Shown one piece after another: positions 1 through 9,041 of a stretch of DNA of 47,137 bases. The notes beneath the pieces were generated by a model. The model ran no database searches and was not told the origin of the DNA. It saw only the letters and a program-made list of their open reading frames with translations. How positions within the stretch are numbered: position 1 is the first letter of the stretch; each line of letters begins with the position of its first letter. The DNA comes from UBA8529 sp964390565 (GTDB taxonomy: Bacteria > Bacteroidota > Bacteroidia > Bacteroidales > Tenuifilaceae): contig CAYMII010000029.1 in assembly GCA_964390565.1 (NCBI GenBank), positions 1-47,137 of the forward strand, written 5' to 3'. The position numbers and the translations under genes were made by a program.

Positions 1-105
1 CCTTCTGGTTCGGAGGCTTTAATTATCAGCGCAAAAGGCTATAAAACTAAAGAAGTAACCATAACCAAGGCAAGAACTTACAATATCAGCCTTGAGCAAC
101 AATAA
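1..105 (+). CDS. C-terminal end of a protein with a regulatory-like beta-sandwich domain (partial)
   Basis: An open frame enters from the window edge and ends at TAA 103-105, giving 34 residues. The segment ALIISAKGYKTKEV resembles the last strands of carboxypeptidase-regulatory-like or PEGA-type beta-sandwich domains, which are common at the ends of Bacteroidota surface proteins. A strong hairpin terminator follows at once, so this gene is a separate unit from the exbB operon downstream. Only the tail is visible, so the function of the whole protein cannot be judged. Confidence 0.5.
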   Translation, partial: PSGSEALIISAKGYKTKEVTITKARTYNISLEQQ

Positions 106-111
106 AATATT

Positions 112-157
112 GCAGTACAGTATATTATTAAACATTAAAATATACTGCACTGCTTTT
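112..157 (+). terminator. Intrinsic terminator of the upstream gene
   Basis: The arms 112-126 and 139-153 pair at 14 of 15 positions around a 12-base loop. TTTT follows at 154-157. It starts six bases after the stop codon at 105 and separates that gene from the exbB promoter. Confidence 0.75.
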
Positions 158-187
158 AAAGCAAAAATAAATTAATATATATATTTG
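154..187 (+). promoter_or_regulatory. Probable promoter of the exbB operon
   Basis: TATATTTG at 180-187 matches the Bacteroidota -7 element TAnnTTTG exactly. Only a weak TTTT/TTTA at 154-158 lies at the -33 distance. Transcription would begin near 194, about 36 bases before the exbB ATG. The -33 box overlaps the T-tract of the preceding terminator. Confidence 0.5.
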
Positions 188-229
188 CAGTTCAAAAAAT
201 AATTCTAAACCAAACCAAACAATACGACA

Positions 230-1045
230 ATGAGTAAAAAAGGAAGTACATTTAAAGAAGTGTTTGCGTCAGTTTTCGCAACAAGTGCTATTCTTATAGC
301 ATTCGGAATTTCCCTTTATCTATTCTTATTTATAATGGGAAGTCCTGTTAACTTTGAAGGTGGTAACCCAGCAGGTCATCCACTTCCAGGTAACTATTTA
401 GCAATTATTTACAAAGGAGGCTATATCGTACCTCTTCTTATGACTTGCGTTTTAGTAGCTTTAATTTTCACTTTCGAGAGATTTATTACCCTTGGCAGAG
501 CAAAAGGTAAAGGTAGATTGAACACATTCGTTCGTAACCTTCAAAACCTTATGAGCGAAGGTAAAATTGATGAGGCTATTGCAGCTTGTGACAAACAACA
601 AGGTTCTTTAGCTAGCGTTATGAAAGCTGGTTTAATTCGTTACAACGATCTTAAAAACGATAAAGAGCTTGAGAAGGATCAAAAAATCCTTTCCGTTCAA
701 AAATCACTTGAAGAGGCAACTGCTCTTGAGCTACCAATGCTAGGAAGAAACATGATTATCTTCTCTACTTTAGCTTCAATCTCAGTGCTTATTGGTCTTA
801 TCGGTACTGTACTTGGTATGATTAAGGCTTTTGCCGCTCTTGCTCAATCTGGTGCTCCAGATGCTCTTGCTCTTGCAACTGGTATTTCTGAGGCGCTTAT
901 CAACACTGCATTTGGTATCACAGGTTCAACTATCGCCATTATCATGTACAACTACTTCTCATCAAAAGTGGATGGTTATACATTTAAAATTGACGAGGCT
1001 GGATTTAGCTTGACCCAGACTTTCGCAGCATCACTTAAAAACTAA
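230..1045 (+). CDS. exbB: ExbB/TolQ/MotA-family proton channel subunit
   Basis: The 271-residue protein is the inner-membrane proton channel subunit of the TonB system. It forms a channel with ExbD and uses proton motive force to drive TonB and so outer-membrane TonB-dependent transport. Hydrophobic segments lie near residues 12-37 and 66-85. A long cytoplasmic stretch follows (about 87-170), then two more helices near 173-200 and 217-242 with the small-residue-rich pattern of MotA/TolQ/ExbB channels (ISVLIGLIGTVLGMI). The first helix before the core is usual for Bacteroidota ExbB. It is the first gene of a four-gene operon with two exbD genes and tonB, which supports ExbB over MotA (no flagellar genes are near). 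Confidence 0.93.
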   Translation: MSKKGSTFKEVFASVFATSAILIAFGISLYLFLFIMGSPVNFEGGNPAGHPLPGNYLAIIYKGGYIVPLLMTCVLVALIFTFERFITLGRAKGKGRLNTFVRNLQNLMSEGKIDEAIAACDKQQGSLASVMKAGLIRYNDLKNDKELEKDQKILSVQKSLEEATALELPMLGRNMIIFSTLASISVLIGLIGTVLGMIKAFAALAQSGAPDALALATGISEALINTAFGITGSTIAIIMYNYFSSKVDGYTFKIDEAGFSLTQTFAASLKN

Positions 1046-1082
1046 TTTGAATTTTTGGCTTTAAAAACAAAAAGTACGATAC

Positions 1083-1721
1083 ATGCCAAAGATTAAATTA
1101 CCAACTAAGTCACCACATATCGACATGACGCCGATGGTTGACCTCTTTTCAGTAGTATTAACATTCCTTATGTTAACCACTACTATGAGACAACCTGAGC
1201 CTGCGCCAGTTGATACGCCATTTTCGGTTTCAGATAAAACTGCCCCCGATGCGAATATCATGACTCTTTTAATTTCAAAAGATAGCAGGGTATTCTTTAA
1301 CTTCGATAATGGGAAAGATACATCATTCCATTTCAAGGGTAAGATTTTAGATGAAATGGGTAAAAGGTACAATATTACTTTTACCGCTGAAGAAAAGGCA
1401 CAATTTGAAGCCTACCCATCTTCGTTTGGAATGCCAATTCAAAACATGAAGGCATTTCTTAATACGAAAGATGCAAAAGAGAGAGAGAAGCTACAAGAAA
1501 AAGGTATGCCTATCGACTCTACTGATAACCAGCTAGCATGGTGGATATTTGCTGCGCGTACTGTTAACCCTGCAATTCAAGCTTGTATTAAGGGCGACAA
1601 CGATGCACCATATCCAATTGTTAAGGAAGTGCTAGATATTCTACAGGACAAGAACGTGAACAGGTTTAACCTGATTACGAACCTTGAGGCAACCAAAGTA
1701 ACGATAGAAGAGGAGAAGTAG
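1083..1721 (+). CDS. exbD: ExbD/TolR-family protein, first copy
   Basis: The 212-residue protein has a short cytoplasmic N-terminus, one membrane helix near residues 18-37 and a periplasmic C-terminal domain. HIDMTPMVDLFSVV carries Asp20 in the helix, matching the essential proton-carrying aspartate of ExbD. At 212 residues it is longer than E. coli ExbD (about 140), because of an extended periplasmic part, as is usual in Bacteroidota. It follows exbB by 37 bases and precedes a second exbD by 4 bases. The two copies share the helix motif but diverge in the periplasmic part, which suggests different roles in one complex. Confidence 0.9.
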   Translation: MPKIKLPTKSPHIDMTPMVDLFSVVLTFLMLTTTMRQPEPAPVDTPFSVSDKTAPDANIMTLLISKDSRVFFNFDNGKDTSFHFKGKILDEMGKRYNITFTAEEKAQFEAYPSSFGMPIQNMKAFLNTKDAKEREKLQEKGMPIDSTDNQLAWWIFAARTVNPAIQACIKGDNDAPYPIVKEVLDILQDKNVNRFNLITNLEATKVTIEEEK

Positions 1722-1725
1722 TGAT

Positions 1726-2379
1726 ATGGGAGAAATAATCCAACAGGAAAAACAGAAAGGTGGAAAGAAAAGGGCAAAGCACCATTCTACCCACATCGAC
1801 ATGACCCCGATGGTAGACTTAATGTGTCTGCTCATCACTTTCTTCATGCTTACTACCGCTTTCAGCAAATCGAAGGTAATGGAAATCGTTCTTCCTGAGA
1901 AAATTAGAAAGAACGACAAAGTAGAACCTCCAAAGATTGCTGAATCAAGAACAATAAACATTATTCTTGGCCCAGAAAATAAAATTTTCTGGTATCCTGG
2001 TAGAGTAAAAGATGCTAAAAATCCTCCAGCTTTGCAGGAAACAAACTATAGCGATGAAGGTATTCGTAAGATTTTACTTGAAAGGAATAAACTTCTTTCG
2101 AAAAAAGTTAACGCTTTTAAGGAAGAAACCGTCAAGAATAACCCTACGATGACCCGCGACTCATTGCTTGCTAACATTAAGAGGTTTAAAAAAGCTGATG
2201 ATTCCGGTCCAATTGTTCTGATAAAAGCGTATAAAGATTCTCGCTACGCCAATATTGTAGATATTATTGACGAAATGGATATTTGCAGCATTGTGCGCTA
2301 TGCGCTAGTTGATATTAATTACGTGGAGGAAGAGATGGTGAAAACGGCTATGGCACGTTCAACATCTGCTCCTAAATAG
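1726..2379 (+). CDS. exbD: ExbD/TolR-family protein, second copy
   Basis: The 217-residue protein has a Lys/His-rich cytoplasmic N-terminus (residues 1-22), then HIDMTPMVDLMCLLITFFML with the conserved Asp31 in its single membrane helix, then a periplasmic domain. It begins 4 bases after the first exbD and is followed by tonB 24 bases later. Tandem exbD genes between exbB and tonB are a regular arrangement in Bacteroidota. The family role is as proton-conducting partner of ExbB that transmits energy to TonB. I cannot tell whether the copies form hetero-oligomers. Confidence 0.9.
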   Translation: MGEIIQQEKQKGGKKRAKHHSTHIDMTPMVDLMCLLITFFMLTTAFSKSKVMEIVLPEKIRKNDKVEPPKIAESRTINIILGPENKIFWYPGRVKDAKNPPALQETNYSDEGIRKILLERNKLLSKKVNAFKEETVKNNPTMTRDSLLANIKRFKKADDSGPIVLIKAYKDSRYANIVDIIDEMDICSIVRYALVDINYVEEEMVKTAMARSTSAPK

Positions 2380-2403
2380 TAAAGCCCATATAGATAAAGC
2401 ATT

Positions 2404-3186
2404 ATGGAAAAAAATCAAATAAATGCTCCCTCCTTTGACGAAATCGTTTTCGAAAACAGGAACAAAGAGTATGGTGCGTATAGAATTCGCAAAAAGTACA
2501 ATCGTACTGTTTTGTGGTCGATGCTTGTGGGTACATTAATCCTAGGCAGCGCAATTATTACCCCATACGTCATGGCATCTGTTACCGAGCGCAGACATCA
2601 AAAAGAGGAAAAAGCCGTAACGGCTGAGATGGAGCAACTAGACCAACCAAACCAAGAGATTGCACCTCCACCTCCACCTCCACCCCCTGCAGAGGCACAA
2701 GTACAGGTTAAGTACGTTGCCCCTATTATCGTTGACTCTGTTAAGGTTGATGATAAACAAGCTCTTGCAACTATAGATGATATTAAAGAAACAACATCTG
2801 ACGAAGCTGTTGTTGAGGTAGTTGAAGAGGTTAAGGAAGAGGTTCAAGAAGTAAAAGAGGAAGAGGTATTCTACGTAGTTGAGGAAATGCCTGGCTTTAA
2901 TGGTGGCGATGCAAACACTGAATTCCGTAAATATGTTGCTTCAAATATGAAGTACCCTGAAATTGCTGCCGAAAACGGTATTCAGGGCAAAGTATTTGTT
3001 CAGTTCGTTATTGAGCCTGACGGTCGTATCTCAAACGTTCGCGTTATTCGTGGTGTTGACCCCTCTCTTGACAAGGAAGCTATGCGTGTAATTGAATCTT
3101 CACCAAAATGGAACCCTGGTAAACAAAGAGGAAAACCAGTACGCGTATCGTATACTTTCCCAATTACCTTCATGCTAACTCAATAA
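2404..3186 (+). CDS. tonB: TonB energy transducer
   Basis: The 260-residue protein spans the periplasm and transmits energy from ExbB/ExbD to TonB-dependent receptors. The N-terminal 34 residues are cytoplasmic and a membrane anchor lies near 35-58. Eight consecutive prolines stand at 88-95, followed by a Val/Glu-rich stretch near 130-160 that probably acts as an extended spacer. The C-terminal TonB domain (about 170-260) has the NGIQGKVFVQFVIEPDG pattern that contacts the TonB box. The acidic Val/Glu spacer differs from the Pro/Lys repeats of proteobacterial TonB. It is the last gene of the operon, with a strong terminator 16 bases on. Confidence 0.93.
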   Translation: MEKNQINAPSFDEIVFENRNKEYGAYRIRKKYNRTVLWSMLVGTLILGSAIITPYVMASVTERRHQKEEKAVTAEMEQLDQPNQEIAPPPPPPPPAEAQVQVKYVAPIIVDSVKVDDKQALATIDDIKETTSDEAVVEVVEEVKEEVQEVKEEEVFYVVEEMPGFNGGDANTEFRKYVASNMKYPEIAAENGIQGKVFVQFVIEPDGRISNVRVIRGVDPSLDKEAMRVIESSPKWNPGKQRGKPVRVSYTFPITFMLTQ

Positions 3187-3202
3187 CATAGCATAAGATT
3201 AT

Positions 3203-3236
3203 AAAAAAACCCTGATATTTAATCAGGGTTTTTTTT
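3203..3236 (+). terminator. Intrinsic terminator of the exbB-exbD-exbD-tonB operon
   Basis: The G+C-rich stem CCCTGAT (3210-3216) pairs with ATCAGGG (3222-3228) around a 5-base loop. It is extended by A7/T7 pairing and ends in a run of eight T. It lies 16 bases after the tonB stop. Confidence 0.92.
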
Positions 3237-3287
3237 GTAATATAGCTCATTCATTTTGAAAAAAGCCCACAACTCATTATACATTAA

Positions 3288-4481
3288 ATGTCGAATCCAA
3301 TAGAAACAACCCGTAGCGCCGAAACGGCAATCCTTGTTGGCGTTATTCTGCAAAAGCAAACCCAAGAAGAGGTTACGGATTATCTTGATGAATTAGAATT
3401 TCTTGCTGAAACAGCGGGTGCTGTAACAAAAAGAAGATTTTTGCAAAAGGTTGACATGCCCAACTCCAAAACTTTTATTGGGTCAGGAAAGGTTAAGGAA
3501 ATAAAGGAGTACGCAGATGAACATGAAATTGATCTAATCATATTTGATGATGAACTTTCGCCTACTCAACTCCGTAACCTTGAGCACGAACTTGAACACA
3601 AAGTATTAGACCGAACAAATCTTATACTTGATGTATTTGCTCAGCGAGCAAAAACTGCATATGCAAAAACTCAAGTTGAACTTGCACAATACCAATTCTT
3701 ACTGCCTCGTCTTACCAGAATGTGGACTCACTTAGAACGCCAACGAGGCGGTATTGGGTTAAGGGGACCTGGTGAGACTGAAATTGAAACTGATCGCAGG
3801 GTAATTCGCGAGAAAATTTCTAGACTAAAAGATGAGCTAAAGAAGATTGATAGGCAGATGTCAACCCAACGACAGAACCGAGGCAATATAGTTAGAGTAG
3901 CTCTTGTTGGTTATACCAATGTTGGGAAATCGACCATTATGAATATGCTCAGCAAATCAGAGGTTTTTGCCGAGGATAAATTATTTGCAACGCTTGATAC
4001 AACAGTTAGAAAAGTAGTTTTTGAAAACTTACCTTTCCTGCTATCAGACACTGTGGGGTTTATTCGCAAACTTCCTCATCAACTAGTTGAATCTTTTAAA
4101 TCAACATTAGATGAGGTTCGCGAAGCCGACCTTCTGCTTCATGTGGTAGACATATCGCATCCTGTCTTTGAGGAGCAACTGAACGTTGTAGTAAAAACAT
4201 TACAAGAAATTGGCGCTGCCGATAAACCAATTCTACTTGTTTTTAACAAGATTGATGCCTATAATTGGGTGGAAAAGGAAGAGGATGACCTTTCTCCTAG
4301 AAGCAAGGAGAATTTCAGTTTAGATGAGCTAAAAAACACTTGGATGGGAAAGAGCGATACACCTTCTATCTTTATTTCCGCTAAACACAAAACTAATGTA
4401 GAGGAATTCCGACAAAAAATTTATACTTTAGTTAGGGAAATACATACAACAAGGTATCCATACGATAAGTTTCTTTACTAA
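3288..4481 (+). CDS. hflX: Ribosome-associated GTPase HflX
   Basis: The 397-residue protein belongs to the HflX family, GTPases that bind the 50S subunit and split or rescue stalled ribosomes. The N-terminal HflX domain (about 15-190) ends in the Gly-rich segment GGIGLRGPGETEIETDRR near 154-171. The GTPase domain shows G1 GYTNVGKST (208-216), G3 DTVG (254-257) and G4 NKID (320-323). The segment KLPHQLVESFKSTLDEV is typical of HflX switch II. The start ATG at 3288 follows the operon terminator by about 50 bases. The M28 peptidase gene lies 10 bases downstream, so the two are probably co-transcribed, although their roles are unrelated. Confidence 0.95.
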   Translation: MSNPIETTRSAETAILVGVILQKQTQEEVTDYLDELEFLAETAGAVTKRRFLQKVDMPNSKTFIGSGKVKEIKEYADEHEIDLIIFDDELSPTQLRNLEHELEHKVLDRTNLILDVFAQRAKTAYAKTQVELAQYQFLLPRLTRMWTHLERQRGGIGLRGPGETEIETDRRVIREKISRLKDELKKIDRQMSTQRQNRGNIVRVALVGYTNVGKSTIMNMLSKSEVFAEDKLFATLDTTVRKVVFENLPFLLSDTVGFIRKLPHQLVESFKSTLDEVREADLLLHVVDISHPVFEEQLNVVVKTLQEIGAADKPILLVFNKIDAYNWVEKEEDDLSPRSKENFSLDELKNTWMGKSDTPSIFISAKHKTNVEEFRQKIYTLVREIHTTRYPYDKFLY

Positions 4482-4491
4482 TAAAAAAACT

Positions 4492-5460
4492 ATGTTAAAA
4501 CTTAAGCATCTAAAACTAATTATTGCCATTTCGCTATTAGCTTTTACCATCAATAGTTGTAAAAAAGACGATAATAACCCTGAAGCACCCGATGTTGTTG
4601 AATTTGACCAAAACATTAAGGATTTAGTCGATGAGATTAGGGCTGATAGCCTTCAGAAAAAGGTTCAGTGGCTCGAAAATATGGGTTCGAGATTTGCCTT
4701 AAATGATGATAGGAAGGAAGTAGCAAAAAGAATTAGAGATCGTTTTATAAGTTATGGCTACTCAAATGCAAAACTTGACTCGTTCTACATCTCAATAACA
4801 AAATGGGGAACTACCTACAATACCTGGCAATATAACGTTATTGCAACACTTGAGGGCTCGGCTAATCCAAACACTTTTTATTTGATGGGTGGTCATTACG
4901 ATAGTATAATAAGTGACAACGGCGCATTCACAAATGCCCCTGGAGCAAATGATAACGCTAGTGGTATTGCAGCCACTCTTGAAGTTGCAAGGATTCTAAA
5001 AGAGCAAGGATTTATCCCACAATCGTCTATTGAGTTTATTGCCTTTGCCGCAGAAGAATTTGGTTTATACGGTAGTTTCGACTATGCAGAGAAATCAAAA
5101 GACGCTGCAAAGGATATCAAATTTATGCTCAATAACGATATGATAGCATATTGGCCTGTAGGGACTAGTAGTATGAGAGTTAACATCCTTGACTATTATA
5201 CTTCACAAGGCACGAGAATTAAAGCTCAAGAGTATTGTAATCTTTACACTTCTTTGGTAACAATAAATGATAACTATTATCAAAAATATAGCGACAGTTA
5301 TGCATTCTACCTAAATGACTTTAAAGCCATTTTTTTTACAACTGATGCTGATGATCCATATTATCATACTGCTAACGATTTAACTTCAAATTGTAATTTC
5401 GAAATTTGCAAAGAGATTACCAAGGTTAACTGTGCAATGCTAGCAGATTACAATAAATAG
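4492..5460 (+). CDS. M28-family zinc aminopeptidase, probable lipoprotein
   Basis: The 322-residue protein has a lipoprotein signal with a lipobox-like TINSC, acylated Cys23, and a KKDD stretch after it. The M28 domain shows the expected metal and catalytic residues: His135 (GGHYDS), the bridging Asp154 (PGANDNASG), the catalytic/metal pair Glu188-Glu189 (AAEEFGLYGS), Asp216 (NNDMIAY) and His292 (YHTANDL). M28 enzymes remove N-terminal residues from peptides using two zinc ions. The enzyme probably acts in the periplasm or at the outer membrane on nutrient peptides. It lies 10 bases after hflX. Its exact specificity cannot be read from sequence. Confidence 0.9.
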   Translation: MLKLKHLKLIIAISLLAFTINSCKKDDNNPEAPDVVEFDQNIKDLVDEIRADSLQKKVQWLENMGSRFALNDDRKEVAKRIRDRFISYGYSNAKLDSFYISITKWGTTYNTWQYNVIATLEGSANPNTFYLMGGHYDSIISDNGAFTNAPGANDNASGIAATLEVARILKEQGFIPQSSIEFIAFAAEEFGLYGSFDYAEKSKDAAKDIKFMLNNDMIAYWPVGTSSMRVNILDYYTSQGTRIKAQEYCNLYTSLVTINDNYYQKYSDSYAFYLNDFKAIFFTTDADDPYYHTANDLTSNCNFEICKEITKVNCAMLADYNK

Positions 5461-5606
5461 TCGCTACGATTAATTATTAAAAGAAGCGAATTGACAAAAT
5501 ATTTATCTTTATATTAAACTGGATTGAATACGAAACATTTGTTAAGTAATAGATATCCAATTCATCATTGATTGAAACTAAAAAATGGATCGAAGATATT
5601 GAAGAA

Positions 5607-5639
5607 AAGTAATAGCCATGAAAATCATGGCTATTACTT
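5607..5639. terminator. Hairpin between convergent M28 and C69 peptidase genes
   Basis: A perfect 15-base stem (5607-5621 with 5625-5639) encloses an AAA loop. On the minus strand it is followed by a T-rich tail (ACTTTTCTTC), so it mainly ends the C69 peptidase transcript. It may also stop plus-strand readthrough. The stretch 5461-5606 shows no other clear element. Confidence 0.8.
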
Positions 5640-5647
5640 AAACTCCT

Positions 5648-7282
5648 TTAAAAATTTATTCCCTGCTTATTATTGGTATACTTCATCAAAAGCAGGTTGC
5701 GCAAATCAACGTAAGTTTCAACGCTCTGATCCATCTTTTTCCAAACATATTCTGTTAGCAGCTGATTAGCCTTTTCGGGGTTCTTTTTATACAACTCTAA
5801 CGCTCTTTTTTCTAAATCAGCCATTTCAGTAAATGTAGCATTCTCAAGCGAATCGCGAACTGGCTTTACATCCTTCCATGCATCCTGCCATTTAAGGTAC
5901 ATCAGATTATCAACAAAGTCGTATGCCCAACGTGCTGATTTATCGCTATACTTTTTAGGATCGTAGGTTTGATAAAGAGGATTAATCTTGGTTACCCCAG
6001 CATAGATTGGAACAAATGGCGACACAAACTGATTGTCGAGGTATACCCAGTAAACACCTCCAATACTTGGTGGTAAAAACGAGCGAAGCTGAGCAACCAT
6101 TCCAAATCCACCGCGAGAAACGTTTCTTCTCCAATTTAAGTCGAGAAGTTTTTGCATATCGCGTGTTGGGAATGGAGTGGCCAATGGGCTAAGGGTCATT
6201 TTTCCATCGGGACCTGGAATATACCAATCGGGATCGGAGGTCATGTCGTAAATTGTTCCCTCAAAGGTTGAACGGAAAAAGGCAAATATGTCCTGATGCG
6301 ACATTTGCTTAACTGGTTTTACAGAGAATGGATACATATCTAGTTCCTCAACGTACTGAACGTATGGATTCATTCCATCGAATGGGGATTTAAGGGAGCG
6401 GTTAGGATACTTTTTATTATCGGAATCGTAGGTTGAGTAGAATAGCCAAAACCTTGATGTAGCCCACTCGCGCAATGTTGGCGCATAAACCTTTTGCCAA
6501 ATAAATGGGTTTCCGCTGGTTGGATCGTACCATCCTTTATCAATGGCAAACTGCTTGTAGTTTGGCGAAGCCATGCAATCGTTGCGGGTAGTATCAATCT
6601 CTTTGATAGTACTCCAGTTTGGTATCATGGCCACATGATCATCGGGAACACGAATGGCAGCCCAAAGACAACCTGGCTTACCGCTCGATTTTTTCCATGC
6701 ACCTACGCCAAATACCTCAAAAATCCATACCTCATTTGCATCAGCAATGGCAAGTGCCTCAGATTCGTCGATGCATGAAGGAAGAAAACCATACTCCTCC
6801 ATCAAACTTCCAATGAATTTAACAGCCTCGGTAGCGGTTTTGCAACGCTGAAGGGCAAAAAGCATAGCCTGCTCAACTGTCATAATCTGCTCGCCCTCAA
6901 CAAATTTAAACTTTAACTCCTCGCGCTGGCTAAGGGTGCTCTCACCAATGGCGAGCTGATACTCGTTAATATGTGGCAACGAAGAATGTATATATGAATA
7001 TGTTTGCTCAACCTGAGGGATATAGCCAATAATTTTGCCTAGGCTATCCATTGAAGGTCTGATATCCTGAATTCCCCAGTAAACAGGTGCCTTTGATCCT
7101 TTTGGAAAGGTCTTTCGAGGGATTACTCTAAACTTGCAATCAGCTCCACCATCAGAATGGGAGACTAGAACCGAGCCATCAACTGTTGCCTTTTTACCAG
7201 CAACGATAACGGTGCATGATGATGCATCGAAGCATATCAATAAAGAGGAAAAAAATCCTATAAAAAAGATTAATTGTTTCAT
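5648..7282 (-). CDS. C69-family dipeptidase (PepD-like), exported
   Basis: The 544-residue protein is a member of peptidase family C69, N-terminal-nucleophile hydrolases that cleave dipeptides. A signal peptide (1-22) is followed directly by Cys23 in SSCTVIVAGKKATVDGSVLVSHSDGG, which matches the family pattern where the processed N-terminal Cys is the nucleophile. The length fits the family (about 470-560). Cys23 also sits where a lipoprotein Cys would be, but the C69 match explains it better. The enzyme is probably periplasmic. Together with the convergent M28 gene it suggests peptide use as a nutrient source. It has its own start, 67 bases from the neighbouring gene upstream. Confidence 0.9.
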   Translation of the reverse strand: MKQLIFFIGFFSSLLICFDASSCTVIVAGKKATVDGSVLVSHSDGGADCKFRVIPRKTFPKGSKAPVYWGIQDIRPSMDSLGKIIGYIPQVEQTYSYIHSSLPHINEYQLAIGESTLSQREELKFKFVEGEQIMTVEQAMLFALQRCKTATEAVKFIGSLMEEYGFLPSCIDESEALAIADANEVWIFEVFGVGAWKKSSGKPGCLWAAIRVPDDHVAMIPNWSTIKEIDTTRNDCMASPNYKQFAIDKGWYDPTSGNPFIWQKVYAPTLREWATSRFWLFYSTYDSDNKKYPNRSLKSPFDGMNPYVQYVEELDMYPFSVKPVKQMSHQDIFAFFRSTFEGTIYDMTSDPDWYIPGPDGKMTLSPLATPFPTRDMQKLLDLNWRRNVSRGGFGMVAQLRSFLPPSIGGVYWVYLDNQFVSPFVPIYAGVTKINPLYQTYDPKKYSDKSARWAYDFVDNLMYLKWQDAWKDVKPVRDSLENATFTEMADLEKRALELYKKNPEKANQLLTEYVWKKMDQSVETYVDLRNLLLMKYTNNKQGINF

Positions 7283-7349
7283 GGGTTAGGGTTTTGTTTG
7301 AGCAGCAATATAAATCTTTTACTACGTCAAAAAAATGATAATTGTACAA

Positions 7350-8879
7350 TTACCTTTTCATTGTTGTAAATACTAGCCGTTTCTCGGCTCCTTGCGCATC
7401 TTTGGGTTGTTTCTTCTTGAAAGCACGCGTGTTGATCAATATCTCTTCAAGGTTATTGTTGATAAAATCGAAACCATCGGTATGGGTAATGCTAAGAGGT
7501 GCAAACTGTATGGACTGAGCGCTAGCCAATAGCGTTTCTATACCAAATGGAGCCGAGCATTCAAACTCAAAAGGAAGTTCAACCATTTTATTTACCATAT
7601 TCTCGGCAATGTAGTAGTTATCAAGAAGTAAAACTTTTTGCCCATCGGCCGAGTTGTATATAAATCTCAAATAGCACTCCTTGTTTACTCTAACATAAAA
7701 TTTAAGCATCTCGCCTTCGGTATATAGTAAATTATCATCGCCTTTATTGGTTAATACTTCTAGATTTAAATCGCCTTTTATAATCTCATTTTTACCGAAT
7801 ACCCTCATTTTGGTGTAAGCCTCTTCGAAATTTTCAGGCATATAGTTTACACTGTTTGCCTGAAACCAGCTTAGTGGGATGAATGCCTCCGAAGTCGCAA
7901 CGATTTTACCAAAATTATCCTTTAATGTGCCAATCAGCTTTACCTCTTTATCATCTTTCCAGAAGGTACCAGTTAATATATAATTTGATGATTCATGAGC
8001 ATTATCAGTAGAAATCCGATAGCCACCTTCGCTTACCAGCTTTGACGCTAACGATTGGCTTAAGCGGCGAGATAGTTCGCTACTCATTTTTGTATCCTGA
8101 TATGTGAAGTTTGAAAGAAGAACGGAATTACTAAGGATTCCTGTTTGAAGTTTGAGACCACGAGCTAAAAATAGGCTCGCATCATCAACTGTATTACCAC
8201 TATTCCGCTGTGCATTACGAACGATATCCTCAATTGCTGATTTTTGAACTTCGGTTCTAGAATTCTGAACATCCGCTTCGGTGGCTGAACCGGCTTTAAT
8301 TGCAAGAAGTACCTTTTGCGACTGTTCAACATCTACAAGCAAATTGCTTGATTCGAGGCATGCTTTTAGCGAGCGCTGAATATCGTTCTTAGCAATAGCG
8401 CCTTTTGCCTCATCTAGTTTTTGAGCTACCTTGACTAAACCACTCTCGATAAGCCCTTTGTAATAATTAAAGAGTTCTGTCTTGTTAGCATACGCGATGG
8501 CATAGCCCATTTTGGTTTTTGTATCGTAAGACCTCTCAACCTTTAACCCTGATAGTTTGAGGTTAGAAGATGCGGAGTACATCGCTTTGAATTTTTTTTG
8601 CAGATTATCGTCGACTTCGGTTATCTCTTGGGTTGCTTCGCTCTTGACTTTAACCTGTATGTACTCAATTAGCTGTCCCTTAGCATAACTTTCCAACCTA
8701 TTTAGCATCTCGGCAGGATCTTCCTTATTTATATTTTTTTCAGAAGCAAAACCTGTTAAGAAGATTTTTTCGTCGAAACGAACTCTACGAATGCTATCAT
8801 TTGCCCAATTGGGGATTTGGGAATTAACCTTTATCGATATAAGGATAATAAAGGATAAAAGGATTTTTATTTTTTTCAT
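7350..8879 (-). CDS. Exported protein with LPP20-like N-terminal and DUF4384-like C-terminal regions
   Basis: The 509-residue protein has a signal peptide (about 1-20, ending in NSQ). Residues 21-140 resemble LPP20-type domains (PNWAND at the mature N-terminus, then SYAKGQLIEYIQVKVKSE and a stretch ending KMGYAIAYANKTELFNYY). A helical middle region (about 150-240) is followed by a segment with SELSRRLSQSLASKLV. The C-terminal part, with TEGEMLKFYVRVNKECYLRF and VLLLDNYYI, looks like DUF4384, a domain often linked to surface or stress proteins. No catalytic motif is seen. It may bind or assemble at the outer membrane. The function is unknown. Confidence 0.7.
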   Translation of the reverse strand: MKKIKILLSFIILISIKVNSQIPNWANDSIRRVRFDEKIFLTGFASEKNINKEDPAEMLNRLESYAKGQLIEYIQVKVKSEATQEITEVDDNLQKKFKAMYSASSNLKLSGLKVERSYDTKTKMGYAIAYANKTELFNYYKGLIESGLVKVAQKLDEAKGAIAKNDIQRSLKACLESSNLLVDVEQSQKVLLAIKAGSATEADVQNSRTEVQKSAIEDIVRNAQRNSGNTVDDASLFLARGLKLQTGILSNSVLLSNFTYQDTKMSSELSRRLSQSLASKLVSEGGYRISTDNAHESSNYILTGTFWKDDKEVKLIGTLKDNFGKIVATSEAFIPLSWFQANSVNYMPENFEEAYTKMRVFGKNEIIKGDLNLEVLTNKGDDNLLYTEGEMLKFYVRVNKECYLRFIYNSADGQKVLLLDNYYIAENMVNKMVELPFEFECSAPFGIETLLASAQSIQFAPLSITHTDGFDFINNNLEEILINTRAFKKKQPKDAQGAEKRLVFTTMKR

Positions 8880-9041
8880 GACTATATATTGATAATCAAT
8901 CTATAAATATAAAAAATCCTATAGTGTTTTTTAATAATTTGAGCCCAAATTTGAGAAGACTTTGAAATTAAAACACTGTCAGCACATTCTATAAATTCAA
9001 ATAATGATGGGCTCTTAGATCAGCAATGAAACTTTGGATTT

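Noticed and set aside
7340..7351. Palindrome AATTGTACAATT as an operator
   Set aside because: It overlaps the stop codon of the LPP20-like gene and is A+T-rich; chance is a sufficient explanation.
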